From Vreelandella subterranea (GTDB taxonomy: Bacteria > Pseudomonadota > Gammaproteobacteria > Pseudomonadales > Halomonadaceae), in assembly GCF_900111305.1 (NCBI RefSeq), contig NZ_FOGS01000004.1:124001-188000 (forward strand): DNA of 64,000 nucleotides, written 5' to 3'. Shown here one piece after another: positions 34,061-43,212 of this stretch; within the stretch, counting starts at the first letter, position 1, and every line of letters starts with the position of its first letter. Made by a program: the position numbers and the translations under genes. Below the pieces are notes generated by a model. The model made no database searches, was not told the DNA's origin, and saw nothing but the letters and a program-made list of their open reading frames with translations.

Positions 34061-34281
34061 GATGTAGATCCTTTCGCGCAAAAGCGCCTTAATTAAGTTC
34101 CTGGTATTACCCAGATTTAAGTAGCGGGTGAAACAAGGAATACAATGTCAGGCTGCCGAAATAGATCGTACACTTCTGAAACCATGCTGCTTGCTAACCA
34201 CTGACGACACAGTGCCATGGATCGTTTTGGGTGTCAAAACCTTTCAGGTTTTATTTTTCTAAACCTCATGGCACCCATTGG

Positions 34282-34497
34282 TTATTGCCAGCCCATTTTC
34301 CACACGCTGTCATCTTTCAAGTGCTGCCACGGCATGAGCGTTTCCCGGTGGGAATAGATAGCCTCGACGACAACGTCCACCACGTTCTCATCCTCATCCC
34401 GGATCAGCTGGGTAACCATGAAGTGCTTTTCTTTGTTGCGCGGGTGAACCGCCGTCCATTTGCTATGGTGCAGCTTGCTCGGATTGATCGTGTTCAT
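34282..34497 (-). CDS. TIGR02450-family tryptophan-rich protein
   Basis: A 71-residue protein matching the small conserved family with NPSKLHHSKWTAVHPRNKEKHF at the start and MPWQHLKDDSVWKMGW at the end (four tryptophans). AAGGAGCACC precedes the ATG. The function is not known. It is soluble and single-domain. Confidence 0.8.
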   Translation of the reverse strand: MNTINPSKLHHSKWTAVHPRNKEKHFMVTQLIRDEDENVVDVVVEAIYSHRETLMPWQHLKDDSVWKMGWQ

Positions 34498-34615
34498 TGG
34501 TGCTCCTTGTTACCGACGTATTCAGGGCAAATATCACTATGCCACACTGATATAATAATGAGCGTGCTTATAATGTTAACATTGCGAGCATATTCAATCC
34601 TGTAAAGGACACCCA

Positions 34616-35881
34616 ATGAAACGCATATGGAAAGCCTATTTTCAGGCGTCGTTGATTTTACGCGTCACCATCGCGCTGGTGCTGGGCGTTGTAGTCGGGC
34701 TTGTGGGTGGAGAAACAGTGGCTGCCTGGCTGGCGCCACTGGGCGATCTGCTGCTGCGGCTGCTGACGTTCCTGATTGTGCCCATTGTGCTGTTTACCCT
34801 GATGGTGGGCGTGAACCAGTCCCGGGAGGGCAGCGCGGGCCGCATCGGCGGCAAGGTGCTCGGCTATTACCTGGCGTCGTCGGCGCTGGCGATTATGGTG
34901 GGGTTAACCGTCGCGACGCTGTTCAGTCCAGGCAGCGGCATGACGCTGGATGAGGATGCCAGCTTCTCGGTGCCGGATAATCCGGGCGTTGTCGACACGC
35001 TGCTCAATATCGTGCCGAACAATATTATTGGCGCCTTTTCCGAGCTCAATATGCTGGGGATCATCTTTACGGCGCTGGTATTCGGCATCGCGCTGCTGAA
35101 AATGCGCCAGTCAGCGCGCCAGCATGCCATGGGCGAGCGGCTGTATGAGGTGATCGAGTCGCTGAACGAGGTCACCTTGAAAGTCATGTCGGGGGTCTTG
35201 CATTACGTCCCCATCGGCGTCTTTGCGATTGTCGCTGAAACGGTGAGCCGCCAGGGCCTGGAAACGCTGCTGTCATTGGGCGATATGGTCGTTGTTCTCT
35301 ACATTGCGCTGGCGGCGCATCTGTTGATCTACTGCGGCATCATGAGCCTGTTCGGGGTAAAACTGCGCACTTTCTTCCGCGAAGCGCGCACACCGATGCT
35401 CACGGCGTTTGCCACCCAGAGTAGTTCCGGCACCTTACCCATTACGGTCAATGCCGCCCGTCGCTTGGGGATTTCCAAAAGTATTTATGGTTTCAGCCTG
35501 CCGTTAGGGGCTACCTTGAACATGGATGGCGCGGCGATTCGTATCGCCATCTCGGCGGTCTTTGCCGCCAATGTGATCGGCGCGCCGCTGGACTTTATCA
35601 GCATGGTGCAGATTGTGCTGATCGGTACCCTGGTGTCGATCGGCACGGCCGGGGTGCCGGGTGCAGGCATCATCATGATTGCCACCGTATTTGCCCAGGT
35701 GGGTCTGCCGATTGAAACCGTTGCGCTTTTGACCGCTATCGATGCCCTGGTCGGCATGGGGTGTACGGCGCTCAACGTCACGGGCGACCTGGTCGGCACC
35801 TCCGTTATTGCGCGTAGCGAAGGCGAGTCGTTAAGTGAAGAACCGGCTGACGAAGCGACAGTAGCGGCGGCAAAGGGGTAG
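34616..35881 (+). CDS. Dicarboxylate/amino acid:cation symporter (DAACS family)
   Basis: A 421-residue transporter of the GltP/DctA family with about eight helices and re-entrant loops. The signature TQSSSGTLPITV is present at ~residues 264-275, as are LPLGATLNMDGAAI and GAGIIMIATV; AAGGACACCC precedes the ATG. The family moves glutamate, aspartate or C4-dicarboxylates with Na+ or H+. The substrate cannot be fixed. The deaminase gene follows after 31 bases, so they may be co-transcribed. Confidence 0.9.
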   Translation: MKRIWKAYFQASLILRVTIALVLGVVVGLVGGETVAAWLAPLGDLLLRLLTFLIVPIVLFTLMVGVNQSREGSAGRIGGKVLGYYLASSALAIMVGLTVATLFSPGSGMTLDEDASFSVPDNPGVVDTLLNIVPNNIIGAFSELNMLGIIFTALVFGIALLKMRQSARQHAMGERLYEVIESLNEVTLKVMSGVLHYVPIGVFAIVAETVSRQGLETLLSLGDMVVVLYIALAAHLLIYCGIMSLFGVKLRTFFREARTPMLTAFATQSSSGTLPITVNAARRLGISKSIYGFSLPLGATLNMDGAAIRIAISAVFAANVIGAPLDFISMVQIVLIGTLVSIGTAGVPGAGIIMIATVFAQVGLPIETVALLTAIDALVGMGCTALNVTGDLVGTSVIARSEGESLSEEPADEATVAAAKG

Positions 35882-35912
35882 CTTGGAAAACCACGCAAGG
35901 TGAGGAGAGCCC

Positions 35913-36395
35913 ATGTTGGATGAGCGAGAGCAGCGCTACCTGGCACGCGCCGTGGCGCTTGCCGAAGAAGCCCTGAAGGCTGGCGATGAGCCCTTTGGCA
36001 GTGTGCTTGTCAGTGGCGATGGTGAGGTGCTGGCTGAAGATCGCAACCGCATCGCTGGCGGCGACGCTACCCAGCATCCCGAATTCGCCCTGGCACGATG
36101 GGCGGCCCAGCATATGACGCCAGAGGCGCGAGCACAGGCCACGGTGTTTACCTCTGGCGAGCATTGCCCGATGTGCGCAGCGGCGCATGGCTGGGTGGGG
36201 CTGGGGCGTATCGTCTACGCCAGTTCCTCGGCGCAGTTGGGTACTTGGTTGGCCGAACTGGGCGTGGCACCGCCCCTGGTGGCAACCTTGCCGATTCAGC
36301 AAGTGGTGCCGGGCCTCCCGGTAGAAGGGCCGGTTGCTGGCTGGGACGAAAAAGTGCATGCCCTGCATCAGCGACGTCATGAGGCTATTCGCTAG
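35913..36395 (+). CDS. Nucleoside/nucleobase deaminase
   Basis: A 160-residue zinc-dependent deaminase. The zinc motifs are HPEFAL (His-x-Glu) and GEHCPMCAAA (Cys-x-x-Cys), and EPFGSVLVSGDGEVLAE is the usual first strand. It resembles guanine/cytosine deaminase-like proteins more than TadA, because the tRNA-binding basic residues are not evident. The start ATG 35913 follows GGTGAGGAG. It sits between a symporter and a TonB receptor on the same strand. Confidence 0.8.
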   Translation: MLDEREQRYLARAVALAEEALKAGDEPFGSVLVSGDGEVLAEDRNRIAGGDATQHPEFALARWAAQHMTPEARAQATVFTSGEHCPMCAAAHGWVGLGRIVYASSSAQLGTWLAELGVAPPLVATLPIQQVVPGLPVEGPVAGWDEKVHALHQRRHEAIR

Positions 36396-36458
36396 GTATA
36401 AGAAATAGTAAGACAGAGCATGTATACACACTCTTTTGATGCCCTGGGAGGGACCCCT

Positions 36459-38498
36459 GTGAAAAGACTCACCACCACCTCGGTTTGCCTGGCGAGCTGC
36501 TTGCTAACCCCTTCAGTCTGGGCACAGCCGAATGACACAGAACTGGCAACCGTTGAGGTCACCGCTCCCCGTTTGGCCCGCGAGCTTTACGCAACCCCTG
36601 CGGCCGTTTCAACGCTTGAATCGGATGCCATTGCCCAGGGGCAGCAGCGCGTTCGGCTTGATGAATCGCTGGTGCGGGTGCCCGGCGTGTTCTTGCAAAA
36701 CCGCGATAATTTCGCCCAGGGCCAGCGCATCTCGATTCGTGGCTTTGGCGCCCGCGCGCCCTTTGGCGTGCGTGGCATCACGGTCATGGTGGATGGTATC
36801 CCTTATACCCTGCCGGACGGCCAGGCCCAGCTCGATGCGATTGACCTGGACAGCGCTGAGCGTATCGAAGTGATCCGCGGGCCGTCGTCAGTACTCTACG
36901 GCAATGCAGCAGGCGGTGTGATCGATGTGACCACCGCCGATGGCCGCGATAACCCCGGCACGAGCCTGCGCGCCGAGGCAGGCAGCGATGGCTACCGTAA
37001 GACATCCCTGCAAACCGGGGGGAGCCAAGGCGACTGGTCGCACCACGTTAGTCTCTCGGCGCTCAATGTCGATGGCTATCGCGAGCAAAGCTCGACGGAA
37101 AAGTACCTGTTGAATGCCAAGCTTCGTCGGGAACTGGGCAGCGAGCGGGCGTTGACCGCCATCATCAACCTGTTGGACAACCCGCGCTCGGAGGATCCTG
37201 GTGCCTTGAACGCGGATGAAGTCGCAGAAGGCCGTGATCAGGCCGCGCCGAATTCGCTGGCGCTGGATGCAGGACAAAGCGTGGACCAGCAACTGCTGGG
37301 GTTACAGTACGAAGACCTGGCCGCCGGCCCCGGTGAGTTATACCTCAAGGGGTTTATCTCCCAGCGGGATTTTGAGCAGCAGTTGCCTTACGTCGGTGAC
37401 AGCCGCATCGGCTATCAGCGGGATTACCTGGGGGCGAGCGCCGAGTACCACCATGAGGTGACCTTGGGTGATCTGCCGCTGAGCTATATCGCAGGCGTCG
37501 AGGTGGCCCGGCAGGATGACGAGCGCTTCCGCAAGGACGTGAACCCCCAGGGCGTCGTCGGTGAGCAGTTGGCTGAAGAAACCCAGACGGCCACCTCGAC
37601 CGGCGCCTTCGTCCAGGGCGACCTGGCCATGACCGAGAAGTTGACCCTTTCCCTGGGCGCGCGCTTTGATCAGGTGGAATTAGAGGTGGATGACCGTTAT
37701 CAGGATGACGGCGACCAGAGCGGCGACCGCCGCTTTAATGAGTGGAGCGGCTCGGCGGGGCTGAGTTATCGCTACCGCCCCCAGCATCAGGTCTACGTGA
37801 ATACCGGCACCGCCTTTGAAACACCGACGTTTTCGGAGTTTGCTAACCCCGAGGGCGGCGGTTTCAATGCGGCGATTGAACCCCAAAAAGCCTGGAACCG
37901 TGAAGTGGGGGCGCGAGGCTATCTGGCGCCGCTGGCGTTGGATTACGACCTGACGCTGTTTTCGGTGCGCGTGCGCGATGAGTTGGTGCCGTACGACGAG
38001 GGGGATCGCACTTTCTACCAAAACGCCGGTGATACCGACCGCGATGGTATCGAACTGGCGCTGGGCTGGCAGTTTGCCGACCAATGGCGGCTGGATAGCG
38101 CCTTGACGCTGGCGCGCTACGAGTTTGATCGCTTCGCTACACCCACAGAGCGCTTTGGGGACAATCGTATCCCCGGTTTGCCGGAGCAGACCTGGGTCAA
38201 CCAGTTGACCTGGGAAGGAAGCGACGATCGCTTTGCCACGCTGGAAACCCAGTATACAGGCGACATGGTGGCCGATAACGCCAACGAGACAGAGGTTGAT
38301 GACTACTGGCTGTTGAACCTGCGCGCGGGCAATGGCTGGCGCCTGGGAAAAGATACCCGACTCAACGCCTATGTCGGCGTACGCAACCTGCTTGACGAAG
38401 AGCACTACGCCAACGTGCGTTTAAATGCAGGTTTCGGCCGCTATTACGAGCCCGCACCGGGGCGCAGTGTTTATGGTGGGGTAGAAGTCAGCTTTTAA
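36459..38498 (+). CDS. pqqU: PqqU/YncD-like TonB-dependent receptor
   Basis: A 679-residue receptor with signal peptide cut after SVWAQ and TonB box LATVEVTAPR. The plug matches E. coli YncD closely: VPGVFLQNRDNFAQGQ, ISIRGFGARAPFGVRGI, VDGIPYTLPDGQ, and IEVIRGPSSVLYGNAAGGVIDVTT. YncD was shown to import pyrroloquinoline quinone and renamed PqqU. The next gene, convergent, is a PQQ-dependent dehydrogenase, which supports the same role. GTG 36459 follows GGGAGGGAC and starts a normal signal peptide; ATG 36420 would add 13 unneeded residues. It ends in Phe. A cobalamin or haem ligand is less likely. Confidence 0.75.
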   Translation: MKRLTTTSVCLASCLLTPSVWAQPNDTELATVEVTAPRLARELYATPAAVSTLESDAIAQGQQRVRLDESLVRVPGVFLQNRDNFAQGQRISIRGFGARAPFGVRGITVMVDGIPYTLPDGQAQLDAIDLDSAERIEVIRGPSSVLYGNAAGGVIDVTTADGRDNPGTSLRAEAGSDGYRKTSLQTGGSQGDWSHHVSLSALNVDGYREQSSTEKYLLNAKLRRELGSERALTAIINLLDNPRSEDPGALNADEVAEGRDQAAPNSLALDAGQSVDQQLLGLQYEDLAAGPGELYLKGFISQRDFEQQLPYVGDSRIGYQRDYLGASAEYHHEVTLGDLPLSYIAGVEVARQDDERFRKDVNPQGVVGEQLAEETQTATSTGAFVQGDLAMTEKLTLSLGARFDQVELEVDDRYQDDGDQSGDRRFNEWSGSAGLSYRYRPQHQVYVNTGTAFETPTFSEFANPEGGGFNAAIEPQKAWNREVGARGYLAPLALDYDLTLFSVRVRDELVPYDEGDRTFYQNAGDTDRDGIELALGWQFADQWRLDSALTLARYEFDRFATPTERFGDNRIPGLPEQTWVNQLTWEGSDDRFATLETQYTGDMVADNANETEVDDYWLLNLRAGNGWRLGKDTRLNAYVGVRNLLDEEHYANVRLNAGFGRYYEPAPGRSVYGGVEVSF

Positions 38499-38521
38499 AG
38501 CTTTAGCCATTAAGACAAAAA

Positions 38522-38552
38522 ACGGGCGGTCCTCGGTAATCGAGGCCGCCCG
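38522..38552. terminator. Bidirectional terminator between pqqU and gcd
   Basis: ACGGGCGG and CCTCG pair with CGAGG and CCGCCCGT around GTAAT, with a one-base mismatch. A-tract before it gives a U-tract for the minus-strand gene. Confidence 0.75.
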
Positions 38553-38574
38553 TGCTTGCTATGGATACCCGAAC

Positions 38575-41082
38575 TTACTCCGGTAGCGCGTAGCCAATCA
38601 CGTAGTCACCCATTTGGGTACCAAAGGTGCCGTGGCCACCGGCCGTTACCACCACGTACTGGCGGCCGTCTTCCCCGGTGTAGGTCATGGGTGTCGCCTG
38701 GCCACCTGCGGGCAGGCGAGCCTTGAACAGCTCTTCACCCGTGGTGATATCGTAACCGCGCAGGTACTGATCCAGCGTACCGCTCAAAAACGACACCCCG
38801 CCGCCGGTGGTCAGCGGGCCGCCAAGGGCTGGCACGCCTACTTCAAAGCCAATCGGCAGGTCGAAGGGCATGCTATCCCGGGTGGTGCCATTACGATGCT
38901 TCCAAACAACCTCGGCTTCCTGCAGGTCGATACCCGCCACATCACCCCAGGAGGGCGCTTGGCAGGGCAGGCCGAGCACTGACAGTAGCGGCCCCAGCTT
39001 GACGGCGTAGGGCGCACCGGCATTGACCTGCAGACCCTGTTCGCTGGCCGAGCCCTGGCCCTCTTCGACCTCTTCACGGGGAACCAGCGTCGAGACAAAG
39101 GCCAGGTACTTGGCGCCGGTGAACAGCGCCTGGCGTTCGGGGTCAACCGCGACACCGCCCCAGTTCATCACACCGACGTTGCCCGGGTAGACAATGCTGC
39201 CCTCAAGCGAGGGCGGTGTGTACTGGCCCTTGTAGCGCAGTGAATTGAACTGAATGCGACACATCATCTGGTCAAACGGTGTGGCGCCCCACATGTCGCT
39301 TTCGGTGAGCGGCTCCGGCAGCAGGTTAAGTTCGGAACGCGGCTGCGTCTCGGCGGTCCAGTCGCCTTCAACGGCGCCCAGTGGGGCCGGGACTTCCTCG
39401 ATGGGCACGATCGGCTCGCCGGTTTCGCGGTTCAACACGTAAAGGCTGCCCTGCTTGGTCGGCTGAACGACCGCTGGCTGGGTGCCGTTCTCGGTAGCGA
39501 GGTCAATCAGTACCGGCTGGGCGGGTGTGTCCATATCCCAGAGGTCGTGGTGGACAAACTGGTAGACCCACTCGACCTGCCCCAACTTAAGGTCGAGGGC
39601 TACCAGCCCGGCGCTGTAAGTCTCGTCGTTGGCGCTGCGGTTGGCGCCGTACTGGTCGGGCGTGGCATTGCCCATGGGCAGATAGACCATGCCCAGGTCT
39701 TCATCGACGCTGATCGGCGCCCATACATTGGGCGAGTTGCGGGTGTAGGTTTCACCGGCGTCCAGCGGCTCGGTGTGGTGGGGATTGCCGCTGTCCCAGT
39801 TCCAGACCAGCTCACCGGTGTGCACGTCAAAGGCGCGGATCACGCCGGAGGGTTCATCGGTGGAGCTGTTATCGGTGACGTGGCCACCGAGGATAATCAG
39901 GTTCTCGGTTACCGTGGGGGGCGAAGTGGAATAGTAGCCGCCGGGGTCAAAGTCGCCGATATTGCGCGTCAGGTCGACTTCACCGTCATCGCCAAACGCT
40001 TCGCAGCGCTCGCCGGTATCCGCATTTAGTGCAATCAGGCGCGCATCGGCGGTAGGCAGGTAGAGCCTGCGCGGGCACATCACGTCGGCGGCGCTGGGCA
40101 TGCGGGGCGCGATGTTGTTGGCAGTGGCGCGGCCAGCCGTCCAGGTCAGCAGAAATGCCGGGTCGATAGCGAAGTCATCGCGGTTGTTGAATAGCTCGAG
40201 CACACGGCCGTTGCCAGCTGTGTTGGCGTTGTCGCTTTCTGCATAGCTACCGGCATCGTAATAGGCGAGGCCGCGGCAGGTCATGTGCGCCCAGCCGGAG
40301 AAGTCCTCTGCGCCCATGGTGCTGATCTCCGGGTCGAAGGACCAGTTGGTCTCGCCGGTTTCCGGGTCCAAGGACATCGCCCGACTGTGCGAGGTGCAGA
40401 TGTAAAGGCTATCGTTCACCTTGAGCGGCGTGTTCTGGTTGGTGATTTCCGGCGGCGCGTTAGGGCCTGCCTCGTCGCCGGTCTGAATGCGCCAGACTTC
40501 TTCCAGTTCGCCGATGTTGTCCGGCGTGATCTGATCGAGACTCGAATAGTGCGTGCCCGCGTTGGTACCGCCATAGGCAGGCCAGTCGTCACCGGCCACC
40601 TGAGCCGGGTTGACGGCTTCCTGATGGTCGCTGCGCTGGGTATCGAGGGTGCCTTCAACGGTGGCCGGGTCGTCAAGCTGACTGGCCAGGGCGACGCCAA
40701 TCGAGGCGATAACGGCCAGGCCAAGCGCCATGCTGCCGCCGCGGGAATCAAGGGGTTTGCGCCACCACGGCAGGAGCAGCACAATGCCGATCAAACAGGG
40801 AATGGCCACCCGGGGGACAAGTTGCCACCAGTCCAGGCCGACTTCCCACAGCGCCCATCCCAGGGTGGCGAATAAAACCAGCGCGTAGAGCCACAAAGCG
40901 GCTCCCTTACGCAGGGCGAGCAAGACGCCGCTTGTGACAATGGCAATACCCGCTATCAGGTAATACGCACTGCCCCCCAGGCTAAGCAGCTTGCCGCCGC
41001 CAATCGCCAGGGCGAGGCCCGCGATGATGAGCATTAGGCCAAGTAAGATAGCGGGCCATTTTGCCCGCTTGCGGTCTTCCAT
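38575..41082 (-). CDS. gcd: Membrane-bound PQQ-dependent glucose dehydrogenase-type enzyme
   Basis: About 835 residues. Five N-terminal membrane helices (residues ~10-135) are followed by an eight-bladed quinoprotein propeller starting DDWPAYGGTNAGTHYSSLDQI. Repeats such as VNDSLYICTSHSRAMSLDPETG and RNSPNVWAPISVDEDLGMVYLPMGN are typical, and QFVHHDLWDMDTPAQPVL marks the active-site face. It oxidises aldoses in the periplasm to lactones and feeds electrons to ubiquinone; PQQ and Ca2+ or Mg2+ are cofactors. GGGGAA precedes ATG 41082. No pqqABCDE genes are in the window. The exact sugar substrate is not proven. Confidence 0.9.
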   Translation of the reverse strand: MEDRKRAKWPAILLGLMLIIAGLALAIGGGKLLSLGGSAYYLIAGIAIVTSGVLLALRKGAALWLYALVLFATLGWALWEVGLDWWQLVPRVAIPCLIGIVLLLPWWRKPLDSRGGSMALGLAVIASIGVALASQLDDPATVEGTLDTQRSDHQEAVNPAQVAGDDWPAYGGTNAGTHYSSLDQITPDNIGELEEVWRIQTGDEAGPNAPPEITNQNTPLKVNDSLYICTSHSRAMSLDPETGETNWSFDPEISTMGAEDFSGWAHMTCRGLAYYDAGSYAESDNANTAGNGRVLELFNNRDDFAIDPAFLLTWTAGRATANNIAPRMPSAADVMCPRRLYLPTADARLIALNADTGERCEAFGDDGEVDLTRNIGDFDPGGYYSTSPPTVTENLIILGGHVTDNSSTDEPSGVIRAFDVHTGELVWNWDSGNPHHTEPLDAGETYTRNSPNVWAPISVDEDLGMVYLPMGNATPDQYGANRSANDETYSAGLVALDLKLGQVEWVYQFVHHDLWDMDTPAQPVLIDLATENGTQPAVVQPTKQGSLYVLNRETGEPIVPIEEVPAPLGAVEGDWTAETQPRSELNLLPEPLTESDMWGATPFDQMMCRIQFNSLRYKGQYTPPSLEGSIVYPGNVGVMNWGGVAVDPERQALFTGAKYLAFVSTLVPREEVEEGQGSASEQGLQVNAGAPYAVKLGPLLSVLGLPCQAPSWGDVAGIDLQEAEVVWKHRNGTTRDSMPFDLPIGFEVGVPALGGPLTTGGGVSFLSGTLDQYLRGYDITTGEELFKARLPAGGQATPMTYTGEDGRQYVVVTAGGHGTFGTQMGDYVIGYALPE

Positions 41083-41240
41083 GAAATTCCCCTTTTCGTG
41101 AATCCTGGATCGCCTTCGATCCCCTCGAACAATCATCAGGCGCCATCTGCTTAACGCGCTAACTATTTTAAGAGTCAATACATCAATGGTCTAACGGTTT
41201 TGTGTATTTCTCAATGATGTGAGCGGTTAGGGTAATGAGA

Positions 41241-41275
41241 AAGCCGCGCTGGAAGGCCAGGCGCGGCTTAAAAAT
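41241..41275. terminator. Hairpin terminator near the curA-like gene
   Basis: AAGCCGCGC pairs with GCGCGGCTT around a 11-base loop, ~30 bases after the minus-strand stop, and runs into AAAAAT on the plus strand. Confidence 0.6.
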
Positions 41276-41303
41276 ACAAGAGGGAGTGACGTTCACTGCC
41301 GCA

Positions 41304-42305
41304 TCAATTCAACTTGACCAGCATTTTGCCGGTATTGTCGCCATCGAACAGTGCCAGAAACGCATCGGGGGTGTTTTCCAGTCCTTCTTTGACGGTTTCT
41401 TTATAGTCGAGCTTGCCGTCGACGACCTGGGGGGCGACTTCCTTGAGGAAGTCCGGGTAATGTTGCCAATGATCCGCCACGATGAAGCCCTGCATTCTCG
41501 CCTTGCGCACCACAAGCTGGGCCAGGTTGCTGGGGCCGGGGACCGGTGTTTTGGCGTTGTAGCTGTCAATCATGCCGCAGACCGCAATCCGTGCGCCCTC
41601 GTTCAACTGGCTTAGCGCTGCTTCCAGGCAGGTGCCACCGACGTTTTCAAACACCACGTCAATGCCTTTGGGGCTGGCCAACTGGATGGCATCGCCAAGC
41701 TCTTCGGCGCTCCGGTCACGGTAGCTCACGGGTTCGATATGCAGCGATTCCAGCCAGGCGAGTTTGTTGGCCGCGCCCGCAATGCCTACCACATGGCAGC
41801 CTTTTGCTTTCGCCAACTGCACCGCCAGTGAGCCGACGGCACCGCTGGCGGCACTGACCAGAACGTTATCGCCAGGCTGACAGTTGGCTATCCGGTTAAG
41901 CCCTGTCCAGGCGGTCATGCCCGGCATTCCCAGCACGCCGAGGTAGGCCTGTTCGGCCACGCCAAAGTCCGGCAGCACTTGAACACTCGCGGAGGAAATC
42001 TGTGCAATATCGCGCCAGCCGCCCATATGGCCGACCAGATCGCCTTCTTTCAGGCGCTCGTCGCGGGAGGCAATGACTTCGCCAACGGCACCGCCTTCCA
42101 TGGGCTTGCCCAGCTCAAATGGCGGCACGTAAGTGTGCAGGCCGGTCATTCGGCCACGCATGTAAGGATCTACCGAAAGCCAATGGTTGCGGATGCGGAC
42201 TTCGCCGGGAGCGAGATCCGGGAGCGTTTGGGTTTCCAGTTGAAAGAGTTCGCGTTCGGGGCGACCTTCCGGATAACGGCTTAGCGTAAAAAAGCGTGAC
42301 TGCAT
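41304..42305 (-). CDS. CurA-like NADPH-dependent reductase (MDR family)
   Basis: A 333-residue member of the zinc-independent medium-chain reductase group with curcumin and prostaglandin reductases. WLSVDPYMRGRM is the group signature near residue 45, VSAASGAVGSLAVQLAKAKGC is the dinucleotide-binding motif, and GIDVVFENVGG follows. The C-terminus has LFDGDNTGKMLVKL. It reduces activated double bonds with NADPH; the in vivo substrate is unknown. ATG 42305 has GGAGGCACC directly before it. It stands alone, with a terminator after it. Confidence 0.88.
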   Translation of the reverse strand: MQSRFFTLSRYPEGRPERELFQLETQTLPDLAPGEVRIRNHWLSVDPYMRGRMTGLHTYVPPFELGKPMEGGAVGEVIASRDERLKEGDLVGHMGGWRDIAQISSASVQVLPDFGVAEQAYLGVLGMPGMTAWTGLNRIANCQPGDNVLVSAASGAVGSLAVQLAKAKGCHVVGIAGAANKLAWLESLHIEPVSYRDRSAEELGDAIQLASPKGIDVVFENVGGTCLEAALSQLNEGARIAVCGMIDSYNAKTPVPGPSNLAQLVVRKARMQGFIVADHWQHYPDFLKEVAPQVVDGKLDYKETVKEGLENTPDAFLALFDGDNTGKMLVKLN

Positions 42306-42454
42306 GGTGCCTCCAGCGACGATGTTCTTCAAAGCGGCGTTCTTCAAAGCGGTGCTCTTGAAACGGTGTTTTGAATAACGTTCCGTGTTACTTAGAGACC
42401 GTTAGCGTGCTTGATAGTTTCGTCGCGAATCCTGGCAAAGGACGCACAAAAAAA

Positions 42455-42478
42455 CAACGGGCGCTTGAGCGCCCGTTG
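42455..42478 (-). terminator. Terminator after the RlpA-like gene
   Basis: CAACGGGCGC pairs with GCGCCCGTTG around TTGA, a perfect stem. On the minus strand it is followed by a run of seven T, 33 bases after the stop. Confidence 0.9.
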
Positions 42479-42510
42479 ATGTGAATGCAGTAGGTCGTGG
42501 TAGGGCATCG

Positions 42511-42897
42511 CTAGTTCAGCAGCGTCACCATGACCGGTGCGACGCCGCGCTTCAGCATGCCCAACTCACGCGCTGCGCTTTTGGACAGATCAATGATACG
42601 CCCTTGCACGTAAGGGCCGCGGTCATTGATCAGGACCTCGACTTCTTGTCCGGTATCAGGGCGCTTTACCAGCACCTTGCTTCCAAAGGGAAGGCTCGGG
42701 TGCGCGGCGGTCAGCGCCTGTTGATCAAAGGCGTCACCACTGGCGGTGGTTGCGCCTTGAAAGCGGTCGCTGTAGAAGGACGCAACGCCGCGCTGTGTAT
42801 CGGCTGGTGTCCCGTGTGCCAGAGCGCTATTCACTGCCATGGTGAATACGGCTATGGCAAAGCAAAAACTCAATAACGTGTGTTTGATAGCTCCCAT
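42511..42897 (-). CDS. RlpA-like double-psi beta-barrel protein
   Basis: A 128-residue exported protein with signal peptide cut after ALA. The DPBB domain shows RGVASFYSDRFQGATTASGD, AFDQQALTAAHPSLPFGSKVLV and VLINDRGPYVQGRIIDLSKSAA, which are diagnostic of RlpA. RlpA proteins cleave denuded peptidoglycan at the septum. This one lacks the lipobox and the SPOR domain of full RlpA, so it is a short periplasmic form. The Asp in NDRGP and His in AAHPSLP, needed for catalysis, are present. Confidence 0.88.
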   Translation of the reverse strand: MGAIKHTLLSFCFAIAVFTMAVNSALAHGTPADTQRGVASFYSDRFQGATTASGDAFDQQALTAAHPSLPFGSKVLVKRPDTGQEVEVLINDRGPYVQGRIIDLSKSAARELGMLKRGVAPVMVTLLN

Positions 42898-43212
42898 AGG
42901 AGTACCTCAGTGTGTCGTGTCGCGGGTTTCGCATCCATCGATGAGGTGCCAACTTGGCGACCTGATAGTAACGCTGGACCTTATTCTGAGCAAGCTTTTA
43001 GACGATCGGCGCTATTGGCCTCATATTGGCTTCTCTTGTGTACGATATTTGGCGCCTTTTAATTCAGCGGCTTATCCAGGGTTGTGGATGGCATCATGCC
43101 TACAAAAAAAGCGAAACCAGATGAGGCTGCCAACCCAATGGCGGCGATTATGCGCTTATAATGCCGGTTTGAACCCGACCATATCCATCTGCCACAAGAT
43201 CAAGGAGTGCTC

